This document shows, piece after piece, positions 36,407 to 47,828 of a stretch of DNA of 64,000 nucleotides (position 1 is its first letter; the number at the start of each line of letters is the position of its first letter). Both the position numbers and the translations under genes were made by a program. Source of the DNA: Odontocerum albicorne (lineage: Eukaryota; Arthropoda; Insecta; Trichoptera; Odontoceridae); the NCBI GenBank assembly GCA_949825065.1, contig OX463842.1, positions 53,640,034 to 53,704,033 on the forward strand, written 5' to 3'. Below the pieces are notes generated by a model. That model was not told the DNA's origin and searched no databases. It saw only the letters and a list, made by a program, of their open reading frames with translations.

Positions 36407-37781
36407 GTCTAAACATATCATATAGTAAACCTAACATAATAAAATCGGGAAGCGTTATTTAAGCGGAGAGGTTCTGGCTCTTGATTTCCATTGTTTGATT
36501 AAAAGCCAAACACGTTTGAGTTGACCCATCGATTGAATTTAAGTTTGAGTAGTATAGTTATGCGGCGCATTGCGAAGCATTGTCGGTACTTTTGAGATTC
36601 GCATTAAATATGGAATTGGTGGGATACCGGAGCGCAGGAAGTGTGAAATATTGCAGCAGTGGGCGGGACAGGGCCGGGCCGGGAGAGTATTCGTTTTATG
36701 ATCCCGTGCAGGGCTGGGGCTGCAGCTTGGAATTGAAACGTGAATTATTAGTGGCGCCGGCTCTATCTCGGGTGGGATCTAGGATTGCGACTATCGGCCG
36801 TTTCTAACAGTTTCAGTTTCATTACTACGGAATTTATCGAGAAATTTTCAACTTACTTTTCAACAAATACAACTAATTCGAAGAACGGTTATGACCTCCT
36901 AATAATATCACAAAATAATATTAATACATTTCACACCCTAAACGTGTCATTAAAAAGAGCCAATTTATTAAATCTTGTACACTATTCATCTTAGTTTATA
37001 TACGAGTGTGTTAGTGAGCTTTACTGCACCGCTTCACAAGCCGTAATACTCGCTCAGGTGTGTTTAAGAACGCTAATAAAAAAAATCAAAAAAATCCCTT
37101 CAGTTATATTGCGTTCTTTTCTGGTTCCCAATAACCCTTCTTACCGCAATACTCTCTTGTCTCTTGTCTCCTTGTCCCTAATCAAATAACTGTACATGTT
37201 ATGTTTAAATCGTCACCTCATCGCTGTTGTCGTTTTGTCTTTCATAATAGTAATCATGAATTTATTGCACCGAAATATTCACAATTTGTTTTATAACTAA
37301 TCATAAAAACATTTTATTTACTGAAAGTATACATTTTTTATGAATGTTTCAAATTTAAAAGAACGATGTGAGCTTCTCGCAGAAAAAAAAATAATTAATA
37401 TAAGAAGCGAATGGTTTAAGAAAAAAATTACATGAGCCGTGAGAATTTTTTAAATATTACTTTTTGGATATTGACAATACGCTGAAAAAAGACGTCTTGG
37501 AAAACGATACGATGAAGCCGAACGATTCATTTTACATTTGTTACTGAAAAAAGCCGGTGAATTATAGATTGTCTCGTGACTCGTTATGTAGATGAAACTG
37601 CTAGCGATATACTCGTACTATACGAGTATATATCAGATAAGGTGACCCAAATAAATATCTATGGACCGAAAAAAAATTATCAAAAAGCCCTGGAATTTTA
37701 AATAGCATCAATGCTGCCTGATTACTTTGTAATAATTAAATTCGCTTCATGACTTTTTTGATACATTTTGACGATCATTCC
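36407..37781. other. Intergenic, GC-richer patch and paired 8-mers
   Basis: A GC-richer patch lies at 36590-36810 (GGGCGGGACAGGGCCGGGCC near 36660). The frame at 36580-36807 has no recognised domain. Two copies of the 8-mer face each other at 37610-37628. Confidence 0.4.
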
Positions 37782-37907
37782 ATAATTTGTTTTTACGCGC
37801 AGATAAACTTCTATTCCTTAGGAACCTCGCATGGCACTAGATGAATAATTTGTTTTTACGCGCAGATAAACTTCAATTCTTTAGGAACCTCACATGGCAC
37901 TAGATGA
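37782..37907. repeat. 63-bp tandem duplication (2 copies)
   Basis: ATAATTTGTTTTTACGCGCA starts at 37782 and 37845, with about three differences. Confidence 0.92.
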
Positions 37908-38410
37908 ATAAGTGTATACAAAAAGTAAGGTGTCATATAAAACAATGTGCCTATGAAGTCAAATGAGCGAGTTTTATATTTCTTGTATCATGTGGACCTT
38001 CGGGATTGGCGTATAATTTTGAAATTAATACGAGTCTTGAAAATCATTTCACTAAAGGATAAAAGCATAAATAACGAACCTGACCTTGGTGCAAGTGGTA
38101 ATGTTGTCGTGAGACGATCAGAAATTCGAGAATCGTTCTCCGTACTGTGATAATAATTACATACTCTCGTGGGTATTCTCGTGGGAGGGACAGATCTATT
38201 AGATAGTCATATCGGTTGGCATTGTACGAGTATCTCACTGCACTCTTAAAAGCGGTATTTTAGAATATTTTATCATTTGGTAGACGTGATAATAATAAAT
38301 GCACGGGTGCTGCTCAAAATCCAAAAATTCACCATGCCGTTTAGGAATCCTGAACAGAAGTTGACCAAAATGTTTATTTATGATTGATTGTTGCAATGTA
38401 ATTAAAAAAA
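37908..38410. other. Intergenic, no gene recognised
   Basis: AT-rich, short frames only. The 8-mer occurs at 38225. Confidence 0.4.
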
Positions 38411-38530
38411 GAGTTAGACCTAGATATTAAGCCAAACCTAGAGTTAGACCGAGATATTAAGCCAAACCTAGAGTTTGACCTAGATATTGAGCCAAACCTA
38501 GAGTTAGACCTAGATATTGAGCCAAACCTA
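38411..38530. repeat. 30-bp minisatellite, 4 copies
   Basis: Unit GAGTTAGACCTAGATATTAA plus GCCAAACCTA, exactly four copies, then unique sequence. Confidence 0.95.
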
Positions 38531-38620
38531 GAAATCAAAAGACTGAGGTTCTGCTGCTGACGTTCCTTCATCTAACATATAGTATGAACGGACCAAGTTG
38601 CTTATTGAACTGTCTATAGA

Positions 38621-38926
38621 AGTAAACCGAAACTTTCACATATATTATGTAAGCATCCCTATTTCAAAGGGGCTTTGAGTAACTCAGGGCAGTATACCGG
38701 AACTTCCACATATATTATGTAAGCATCCCTATTACAAACGGGTGTTGAGTAGCCCAGGGCAGTATACCGGAGCTTTCACAAATATTATGTAAGCATCCCT
38801 ATTTCAAACAGGCTTTGACTAACTCAGGGCAGTATACCGGAACTTCCACATATATTATGTAAGCATCCCTATTACAAACGGGTGTTGAGTAGCCCAGGGC
38901 AGTATACCGGAACTTTCACATGTATT
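38621..38926. repeat. 70-bp minisatellite, 4.4 copies in A-B-A-B order
   Basis: Copies start at 38621, 38691, 38761, 38831 and 38901 (partial). Copies 2 and 4 share TTACAAACGGGTGTTGAGTAG. Copies 1 and 3 share TTTCAAA and GGCTTTGA. The alternation means a 140-bp dimer was duplicated. Confidence 0.94.
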
Positions 38927-38977
38927 GTTTCTCATTAATATATAATAATAATATTGACATATTTTTATTTATTCAGT

Positions 38978-39705
38978 ATTAAGATCTGATTCTGGATACC
39001 CTCTGGATACCCGTACAAGTTCCGAGGAGAGTACCTCCCATACACGTAACATTATTAAGATCTGATTCTGGATACCCGTACAAGTTCCGAGGAGAGTACC
39101 TCCCATACACGTAACATTATTAAGATCTGATTCTGGATACCCGTACAAGTTCCGAGGAGAGTACCTCCCATACACGTAACATTATTAAGATCTGATTCTG
39201 GATACCCGTACAAGTTCCGAGGAGAGTACCTCCCATACACGTAACATTATTAAGATCTGATTCTGGATACCCGTACAAGTTCCGAGGAGAGTACCTCCCA
39301 TACACGTAACATTATTAAGATCTGATTCTGGATACCCGTACAAGTTCCGATGAGAGTACCTCCCATACACGTAACATTATTAAGATCTGATTCTGGATGC
39401 CCGTACAAGTTCCGAGGAGAGTACCTCCCATACACGTAACATTATTAAGATCTGATTCTGGATACTCGTACAAGTTCCGAGGAGAGTACCTCCCATACAC
39501 GTAACATTATTAAGATCTGATTCTGGATACCCGTACAAGTTCCGAGGAGAGTACCTCCCATACACGTAACATTATTAAGATCTGATTCTGGATACCCGTA
39601 CAAGTTCTGAGGAGAGTACCTCCCATACACGTAACATTATTAAGATCTGATTCTGGATACCCGTACAAGTTCCGAGGAGAGTACCTCCCATACACGTAAC
39701 ATTAC
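38978..39705. repeat. 65-bp minisatellite, about 11 copies
   Basis: Highly homogeneous unit with ATTATTAAGATCTGATTCTG then GATACCCGTACAAGTTCCGA. The first copy carries an extra TCTGGATACCC. One copy (39464) has TACTCGTA in place of TACCCGTA, a single substitution and not an insertion. Minus-strand 61-codon frames overlap one another here only because of the repeat. Confidence 0.97.
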
Positions 39706-39827
39706 TTGAATTGTTCGCATAAGAAGACTCGCGTATGTATTCAAGCATTATAACATGGTATGGTATGGTATATTGCACTTGTTCAATCATTAATAGATAT
39801 TATAAAATAGGTTAGTTCACGGAATCA

Positions 39828-39885
39828 CAGTATGGGGATGTTGTGCACGCTCGTTACAATAAACCTGCACAACATCCCCATACTG
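39828..39885. repeat. Perfect 20-bp inverted repeat, 18-nt loop
   Basis: CAGTATGGGGATGTTGTGCA (39828-39847) and its exact reverse complement (39866-39885) enclose an 18-nt loop. No surrounding TIR or coding context was seen. It could be a small foldback remnant. Confidence 0.95.
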
Positions 39886-41086
39886 CGTTGACAAGTTATA
39901 CGATTACTTAAAATTATTGACAAAAATACAACAAAATATCTTAGACTAACAGTTACAGGAGATACAGAAAGCAGTAGTTATAATAAAAATAATAATTACA
40001 AAGTCATTGTTTAAAATTATTTAATATAAATATGTACTCGTATATTTAAATTCAATATATGTACAAATATGTTATGTACCATATTTATAGTACCTATATC
40101 ACAACATTTTACCGAATTTAGCCAAGTAGACTTTCGCTATTGTGAAACATTTATTTTATGGCAGTTAAGAACTTAGATTTGTTTTTAGTGGAACAACGCT
40201 TATGTTACATAGAACAAGAAGAATTGGATTTTTAGAGAGTTTTATGGATTTAAAAAAACACACGGGCTCACTGGTAGAACGAGATGCAAGTTGCTTTGCA
40301 GAATCGAAACCTTCCACATGTTGATGCAGGGTTACTCAACTCCAGAGGCAAAATATTGTCCTTAATGTTATGTTTATATTACGTTATTTACATTAATAAA
40401 GGAGAGCACAAAGTTAGTAGCTATTTCTAAATATTGTTGTGATATTCTGGCGAATTCTTATATTAAAAATATCTAAATTGTTGCAAAACTCATTTCCAAG
40501 TCTTTGCATACGAATAATAGAGGGGTCAATTTTATAATTAGTGTAACAATTTTTGATATAAAAGGGATTGTGCTGTCTTGTGGATCTCGTGGGAATACGA
40601 AATGAAATGCCTGCGAGTAAGTGAGACGCATCGGTCACTGAGTGAATGATTTTGTATAGTAGTACAATATCTACAACGTTTCATTGCATTTAAGAAGCGA
40701 TGATTATTTATTTGTTCCTGTAGTATTCCTAGTTTAAAATGAATGAATGAATTTGTTTTGTACTCGTTCTAAGGTCTGTGCTGTTAGACAATTACTCGTA
40801 TGCATAAAATGAACACTAGTATACGTCCAGCATGAACACTTCGAGGAGCTAATTAAATAACTCACGCACACGTATACTGTGCTATATATTATGTATTCTC
40901 AATGAATTATATAAATTTATCTTTTCTCTTGTAAGCTGGTAACACTTAAATTTGGATAAAAAAATATTTAAAAAAAAATTAGGTAAAAGTGTGTCATTCG
41001 TTTTTCATGAGATCCCGTAGAGCTTAAATGGATTGAAAAATTGTTCAAACAAAAATATTATTACGGATGTACTACTCGTATATAGG

Positions 41087-41091
<5 letters not shown>
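39886..41091. other. AT-rich intergenic, no gene
   Basis: No credible frame. The 8-mer occurs at 40035, 40793 and 41073. Confidence 0.4.

Positions 41092-41138
<47 letters not shown>
41092..41138. repeat. (GA)n microsatellite
   Basis: About 23 GA units, almost pure. Confidence 0.97.
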
Positions 41139-41139
<1 letters not shown>

Positions 41140-43064
41140 GGTTATTGTGACTTCGTGACCCTGACTCTCGTTCCGCGCGGGGTCAATATTTATGGAGACG
41201 AAACTTGAAACTTTTGTCTTTCCTTCATTTTATTTTATTGTTTTCTAATGCTGAAGTTTCCCAATGTTTAAACTGAGGTTTGTTTAGAATCTGTTATTAG
41301 TTAAAGTAAAAATACGTAAAGCCTGTTTTATTATCAAATATGCGTTATTGTTCGGAAAATTTTTAACCATTCACCGGATAACATCGTGTTATTTAAGCAC
41401 TGTTCATCTGTTCTTTTACATAATACATTTTTGCTCGTTACATTATTCCCGGCACAATTCTGGATTTTAAACCATAAATAAATAAATGAAATAAAAAATA
41501 TAGATTCCATATGTTGAAAGTGACAAATAAAAATGATTTATCGTTTTGTGTTTTGTATTCAATATAACTCTTTTCTCAGAATGTTTAATAAAGACTAGGT
41601 GACGTCACCTATAAAAAGTGATATTGGTTATTGAATATTAAAACGTACATCTGAAAAGATAATTTGACTCGCAATGTAACGTAACGTAACGTAACGAGTC
41701 GGTGTATTTGTATAATACTCGTACATACCCTACAGGTGTTCCTCACTGGTAATGATAAAATGATCATTTCGCATTGGAATAGCGCTCGTAGGAGAAGGAG
41801 TAAGTACGAGCAAGTACCCACGGGTGGGTGATGAATGGCCATCGGTAAACAATATTATATTTTTATACTCGTACCTGACCTATGCTGAGTTCAGTTCATT
41901 TCATATTTATTATATTATACAATATTACGGGTGTTTACTATTTACTGGCGCTCGTTATTATCACATAATTTGCGAACAAATTTACACGTAATTCAGTGTG
42001 GCACTCTCTGTGTTAAATATGAGTTTTTACTGGCGCGTTAACTCGACGCAACATTATGTTCGTCGGGAGAATAAATCAAATTAATGGGCCAACTATTTGT
42101 ATGTGCCTGATCACTGATCACTGATCCTCACGTAGTCTGCTCCATCCACAGGAAAACATTTTCATATTTTATTATGTGTTCAATTTAACTCTCTCCTTTC
42201 ACCGCAATTTCAAGTCGCGCTTTACGCATTACTGTTGAGACTCAACTCACTAATAAATGATTAAACAACGTTAGACTCGCTTTTTTAATGACATGTTTCA
42301 CGAAGCGATTGAAAGCACATTCAATTTGAAATCTTACGTGTTTCGTTTCTGATTGGCTTTTTCTTCTTGTATCAATTGATTTTATTTATAGCGTTTATGA
42401 TTTTTATATTGTAAAAAATAACAATAATTAGAATAACTATGGAACAACTATAGTATTATTTATATTTGAGTTTAGTAATGAGAAGAAATTTACAATTAAA
42501 TCATTTTTATTAAATTAATTTCGATAAAAAATACATAAATTCAATTCGGGGCTGAAATGTAATCATTAGTCATAAGATGTTATTCTTTGTAAAATGTCTC
42601 CAGTCCTCAAGTTTTGTTTCAGGGAACATAATAATATCAGCAATCAATCACTTATTCATTTAAAAGAAGTAACGCTTTAAATTCCTTTGACACTTTTGAA
42701 TACACACATATTGTTAATTTTTCATTTAATGAAAAACGTTAAAATTCTTAAGTACAAAAATATACCCAAGTCTTCAATTTGATTTTGAGTCCACGCGTCC
42801 TTAGCACCGCACGGCACCGCACCATTTATGATAGGTGGAGACACCCGAAGTTCCTAGAGCAAATTATTTGTTACACATTCTTGATAGAAAGTTGGGATTT
42901 TTTTTATATTGCACCTTCAAATATAAAAATATCATAAGAATTTTTTTTCACACGAAGAGAGCGAGAAGCGAAAATATTTTAGAGGTTACCACATCGGTAT
43001 GTGAGTCAATGACGAGCATGTGATGAGGAGTTGTATTTCATTTCCGTTGTACGAGTATGTTCAA
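41139..43064. other. AT-rich intergenic, no gene
   Basis: A short (GTAAC)n run lies at 41676-41698. Frames at 41609-41842 and 42835-43023 lack domains. The 8-mer occurs at 41716, 41866 and 43050. Confidence 0.4.
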
Positions 43065-43133
43065 GTGTACACTGTACACTGTACAGTGTACAGTGTACAC
43101 TGTACACTGTACAGCACACAGTACACTATACAA
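43065..43133. repeat. GTGTACACT palindromic repeat with 36-bp perfect palindrome
   Basis: Bases 43065-43100 read identically on both strands (built of GTGTACACTGTACA units). Further degenerate units run to about 43133. It can form a cruciform. Confidence 0.95.
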
Positions 43134-44048
43134 CATGGCGCGTGGCGGCAGGTTTATTGTCAAATGGGAATATCTTCAAATTAACCAGAAATACAATATA
43201 ATGGTTAAAAGCTTAAAGATAAACAGACTCGAATTATTTTCAAATAAATAGAGTTTTAACGGTAATCGAACCCCTGACCTTCTTAAATCAATACGTGAGT
43301 TTATACGAGTATAAATAAGTGCAAAACGATTTTATTCAGCTTCAGTCGACTTATGATAGTTTACGGCAGATGAAGTTACCCGTAACATGTTTATGGTACT
43401 CGTACTTAACGCGGGGCCTAGCTTCCTTTACTGTCGAGTATAAAGGATGTGGGCTCGGCAGCGTGTATTCCCTCCTTCAGGCAGCCTGAAGTGTCCCGGG
43501 CAACGAGGGGAAGGGGGGCGTTGTCAGTGAGGGGAAGAGCGGATGACGGGGGTTAAGAGCGAGGTTGATTAGAATTAATTATCGCTTGTCTGAACATTTT
43601 AATTTTTGGTTGGGTTCCAATTAACCCGCGCGACCCGTTCTGTATTCATCATAACTTGATCGAGTTAGCAGCGGCAATTTTTGTAATTAAGCCGAGTCGG
43701 CCGGTCGGGTCACGGCCTGGGGCTGGGCGCGATGGACGGGCTGGACGGGCTGGACGGGATGGAACGAGTCACCGTCCTGACAGGCGCCCTCCACCCTGCC
43801 CGCTGCCCGCAGCTCGCGCGGGACCCGGGGATTCAATTTAGTGCCACGAATTGCAGTGATTAACAAGGCAATCAATTATGGGTTACATCTATATTTCAAC
43901 CAATTTATGGTAGATGTCGTCTAGAGTAGAAACATACAATAGTAAACCCGTCCGTCGTCAACAGTATCGGTTTGTATATTCCGGATAATTATCATATTTG
44001 AGACAACGCACCCACAGATTGTTCTATCAACCTGCCTTTGGAGATACC
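43134..44048. other. Intergenic with GC-rich island
   Basis: The region 43480-43830 is GC-rich, with (GGGCTGGAC)n near 43738-43760 and homeobox-type TTAATTAT/TAATTAAG sites beside it. GGTAATCGAACCCCTGACC at 43261-43279 is the reverse complement of a B-box-like GGTTCGATTACC and may be a SINE trace. The 8-mer occurs at 43304 and 43397. Confidence 0.35.
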
Positions 44049-44462
44049 GGTAGGTAGAGCAATCACACTGTTTCACCGTGTGTGTTCTCATAAAGGTAGG
44101 TAGAGCAATCACACTGTTTTACCGTGTGTGTTCTCATATAGGTAGGTAGAGCAATCACACTGTTTCACCGTGTGTGTTCTCATATAGGTAGGTAGAGCAA
44201 TCACACTGTTTCACCGTGTGTGTTCTCATATAGGTAGGTAGAGCAATCACACTGTTTCACCGTGTGTGTTCTCATATAGGTAGGTAGAGCAATCACACTG
44301 TTTCACCGTGTGTGTTCTCATATAGGTAGGTAGAGCAATCACACTGTTTCACCGTGTGTGTTCTCATATAGGTAGGTAGAGCAATCACACTGTTTCACCG
44401 TGTGTGTTCTCATATAGGTAGGTAGAGCAATCACACTGTTTCACCGTGTGTGTTCTCATATA
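44049..44462. repeat. 46-bp minisatellite, 9 copies
   Basis: Nine head-to-tail copies of GGTAGGTAGAGCAATCACAC followed by TGTTTCACCGTGTGTGTTCTCATATA. Each has a small CACAC/GTGTG hairpin. Differences are one or two bases. Confidence 0.97.
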
Positions 44463-44784
44463 GACGCATTTCACGTGTCGCTCAGCTCCTTCAGGAAAAA
44501 TCGCTTAAATTTAGTTTAGTACTTGAAATAATGGATTTTTTTAAATTATATTATCTAGCATGCTACATTTCGTCACAGTGTTTTAGTGTAACATGTACAT
44601 TTTTTCAATATTTTGTATACGTTTCAAAATGTTGAACCGTTTTAAACATGTTTTTTTTTGTAATTTTTATGTTATGTTTGGTCCTTGTACGAATTAGGGA
44701 AACCTGTAATGTGCAAAGTACCTGAAAAAATAAATGAATAAATGGAGTTTAATAAATAGAGATGGATAATATTGTTCTAAATAA
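44463..44784. other. Intergenic, no gene recognised
   Basis: T-rich. The frame 44450-44635 starts inside the preceding array and has no domain. Confidence 0.35.
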
Positions 44785-44880
44785 TGCTACTTTACTCGTA
44801 CATTGTCTGTTATAGGGAATGCTGCTTAGCTTGTACATTGTATGTTATAAGGAATGCTGCTTTACATTGTCTGTTATGGA
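44785..44880. repeat. Three degenerate direct repeats differing at a TA site
   Basis: The repeat AATGCTGCTTTACATTGTCT appears three times. Copy 1 has TACTCGTA (44793-44800), copy 2 has TAGCTTGTA (44827-44835) and copy 3 has plain TA (44863-44864) at the same place. This is a direct filled/empty comparison for the dispersed 8-mer. Confidence 0.88.
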
Positions 44881-46288
44881 TAGATATATGCCATGATGGA
44901 TATGAGGGACATAATTAAATTATCTTATCGTGTAGCTCATGATTGAGCATCGTGGCTCATCTTGTCGTGTAGCTCATGATTGAGCATTGTGGCTCCAACG
45001 ATAGCCTTTGACGACTGCTGTTCATCCATATCTGCAATCCGCAGTTCAAAAATCAGTTTTTAAGGGTAGTCCTGTTATGTTTCTCACTTGGTCAGTGCAA
45101 CGTGTTGAGGCTCTTCCTATTGCGCGACATCCTGGCGCGACATCCAGTGACCTCCTTGGCCACGAACAATGTTTACAAATAATCGGAGGAACACCTCCGA
45201 TTACAACAGTATTGGACGTATTATTGACAATTTGTCCGTGACTCGTTCTTCAAAAATGTGGACATTAGATCCTAACGGATAAGTCACACAAAAAATCACA
45301 AGATATCGATCCAAAAGTACTCATTTACAATACCTAATAAATGTTTTCTGGTGTTAACAGGCTAGATGTATATTCTGGCAGAATTATCTTAGAATATTTT
45401 TAAAGAAATCCCCACAGCGAGATGAAAATGATCCGTTTCCGGACAACGAGAAATCTCTCGCAGCATTGCTAAGCAAGCGGCTGTCTCAGTCGTAATATAC
45501 TCGTAGTATTATGTAACTCACTTTGTAAAGTTAGCGTAACGAAACGGCGAATTCGTTCACTCCAGCGGCCTGATTCGGGCCCGAGCACACATCCCTCGGA
45601 GAGGGGTGAAGTACGGACGGATGAACGGAAAAGAACTTTGATTGAAAGATGGTCGGATTAGAGACCCCCTATTCCGATTCAAGGGCTGAGGTAAGCGGGG
45701 CGGGGGGAAGTTGACAGCCCATAAAAAGGGCCTCGCCGCGGGGTGGAGGGTAACCGCGACACATTTCCCGATCATGTCCGGAGATACCGATGTCAGCCCC
45801 GACATAACATATACTCCTTAAAATCTATTTATTTTGTTTATATCGTTTCTGTTTCACAATATTCGGCGGCGGCGGCGGCGGTGTTAATGTTAATGTTTAG
45901 GTTCGGTGTTCAACATCGTTTTCTTCTACATTTTTTTTATTTGAGTTGCTTTATAAGGTATTCATTTTAACAAAATATAAGATTTGTTCTAAACGGGTTT
46001 ATTTTAGTGAAATTTTCGAATATTGATGTTTTTAAAACAATTAAATAATATCAGATGAAGTATGATAGTTAACAATTTATCTCGCAGCGTGAAATTAGTG
46101 TTATGCAGTTAACTCGATCTACAGCTTCGATTTCGTCTCCCCTGTTTTAATACCTTACAATGGCCTTATTATACATTTAGAAGAAAGTCAGCAATGTTTT
46201 GTTAAAACAATATGACATGTTAATATGCGCGAGGATGTTTTCCACCTAACTTTAACACGAAACGTCTCAGATCAGATGCATACATAGC
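44881..46288. other. Intergenic with GC-rich patch
   Basis: GC-rich at 45540-45800, with a GGCGGC run at 45864-45881. The frame 45008-45241 (77 codons) has no recognised domain. The 8-mer occurs at 45498. Confidence 0.4.
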
Positions 46289-46470
46289 TCCTTGTACTAC
46301 TGAATTGATCAGGTATCAGCTACTCGTACTGCTCAATTGATCAGACGTCAGCTACTCGTACTACTCAATTGATCAGACGTCAGCTACTCGTACTATTCAA
46401 TTGATCAGACGTCAGCTACTCGTACTACTCAATTGATCAGACGTCAGTTACTCGTACTGTTCAATTGATT
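46289..46470. repeat. 32-bp minisatellite carrying the 8-mer
   Basis: The unit has TACTCGTACTACTCAATTGA then TCAGACGTCAGC, about five copies from 46321, with a diverged first copy (CCTTGTACTACTGAATTG). Each good copy contains TACTCGTA, so this array amplified an existing 8-mer site. Confidence 0.93.
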
Positions 46471-46785
46471 ATTTGAGGATGAACATAGAATAATATATTT
46501 TTAGTATATTAAAATAATACGATGTCAAAACGATCTCCTCTATAGTGCGTTATCATCATATCACAGGCTTATATAGTGCGTTGGTTAGGATTTTTTTTCG
46601 GAAAAAGGTGATTAACTCGAAGTCGATCGAGAACCGTACTTCAACAAGTGGTGCAGTAAAACATAAAGTTCTTTCAGGTGATCAATGAAGAACGGTTAGG
46701 AAAATAAAAAGAGAAAAGTTTTTCGAAATGGGTCCTATTACAGAGGTTTCAAAAAACGAACAAACCCTTATTCTACCATGAACGA
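46471..46785. other. Intergenic, no gene
   Basis: AT-rich, no frame of interest. Confidence 0.35.
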
Positions 46786-46831
46786 ACGAACACCTATGGC
46801 CGATATAAGCATATCGGCCATAGGTGTTCGT
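46786..46831. repeat. Perfect 21-bp hairpin, 4-nt loop
   Basis: Left arm 46786-46806 (ACGAACACCTATGGCCGATA plus T) pairs exactly with 46811-46831 across the loop AAGC. It lies directly next to the tail of the LINE fragment at 46836-47325. Confidence 0.96.
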
Positions 46832-46835
46832 GTAT

Positions 46836-47325
46836 TTGTTTATATTTATTTATTTATCACTTTTATTGCAAATACAATCTGGCGGGTGTATTGCCAGACG
46901 GCTATCTCTTCCAACCAAGTAGACAAAAGTAAATGAAGCAAGTTACGTGGTCGCATAAATCATTCAAATAACTATCCATCCCCACGAAATCCATAAACAT
47001 ATATGTGAGCACATGCCCACGAACCCCACAAAGACGGACAATCACCCGAACATTCTTGTTCACATAAAGGGAGATATCATCAATCAAAAGGAAAGAAAGG
47101 GATGGTGGAGAGGAAAGGAAAAGAAAAATCAGGAATGAAACACGTTATTTTACTGACTAGAAATGAAGAGGCTTTTCAGTCGCTTCTTAAAGCATGCCAA
47201 GGACGGAGCGAGTCTTATATTGGTTTGTAACTGATTCCAGAGTCTCACTGCATGGACAGTAAAGGACGACGTAAAGAAAGAGGAGCGGTGAACTGGAAAG
47301 GCCAATGAACAATCTCTGTTTATTT
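46836..47325 (-). pseudogene. 5'-truncated LINE 3' end: RT C-terminus and 3' UTR
   Basis: On the minus strand, about 47320 to 47150 encodes FTSSFTVHAVRLWNQLQTNI and then LACFKKRLKSLFISSQ, ending at TAA (47152-47150). This is the typical C-terminal end of a Jockey/I-type LINE ORF2 (the rxWNxLPxxI...FKxxLK pattern). The 3' UTR and an AATAAATAAATA-type tail follow down to about 46836. A second copy of the same family lies on the plus strand at 58490-58912. Confidence 0.75.
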
Positions 47326-47354
47326 ATTTATTATAATATTGAATATACATTTCA

Positions 47355-47391
47355 AAGATTCAAGAGACAATATGATTGTCTCTTGAATCTT
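47355..47391. repeat. Perfect 17-bp hairpin, 3-nt loop
   Basis: AAGATTCAAGAGACAAT (47355-47371), loop ATG, then its exact reverse complement (47375-47391). Pairing continues outward with one mismatch. Confidence 0.95.
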
Positions 47392-47420
47392 CGAAAATAC
47401 TAAAGTTTCACTTTGTGGTG

Positions 47421-47733
47421 TCATGTTTTATGTAAAAGAAAAAACAAGTAAAAAATAAACCTATTTTATATGTGTTGTGTTCACCACAGGTTTATTTTTG
47501 GGTTTACTACCGGTTTTGAAGACCACCGTCCTCATCGTCAGGTGAAGATAAACTAAATTGCTAAAAATATATTTCCTGTTCAAGTGTAAATAGTATAAGA
47601 GGAATCCTCTTTGGTATTCCTAGAATTCCTCTTAAAGTATTTACCTCTTAAACCCAAAAACAAACCTGTGGTGAACACAAAAATACAAAATAAGTTTTTT
47701 ATTTACTTATTTTTCCTTTTACATAAAATATGA
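47421..47733. mobile_element. Foldback MITE with TIRs of about 85 bp
   Basis: Left arm 47421-47506 and right arm 47649-47733 are inverted copies. The inner 32 bp (TTGTGTTCACCACAGGTTTA...) matches with one difference, and the outer parts (TTTTATGTAAAAG) are more diverged. The centre (47587-47643) holds a nested inverted repeat, GTAAATAGTATAAGAGGAAT versus ATTCCTCTTAAAGTATTTAC. There is no coding capacity. The target-site duplication is unclear. Confidence 0.8.
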
Positions 47734-47828
47734 TTGAATCGTGAAACAAACGTTCAAATAACTTTTTAGTTTTTCAAAATGAAAAACGATTCGAGAACTC
47801 GATTTTATATTTCCAATTAACCAAAATA

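Noticed and set aside
39464..39471. An 8-mer scar inside the 65-bp array
   Set aside because: Sister units read TACCCGTA, so this copy is a single C-to-T change and not a 6-bp gain.
39828..39885. Histone mRNA 3' stem-loop
   Set aside because: The stem is 20 bp and the loop 18 nt, unlike the 6-bp/4-nt histone hairpin, and there is no histone gene nearby.
44049..44462. CRISPR-like regular array (also 50788-51557 and 38978-39705)
   Set aside because: Units are contiguous with no unique spacers, and the setting is eukaryotic.
45008..45241. 77-codon plus-strand ORF
   Set aside because: No known motif; could be chance or a TE remnant I cannot place.
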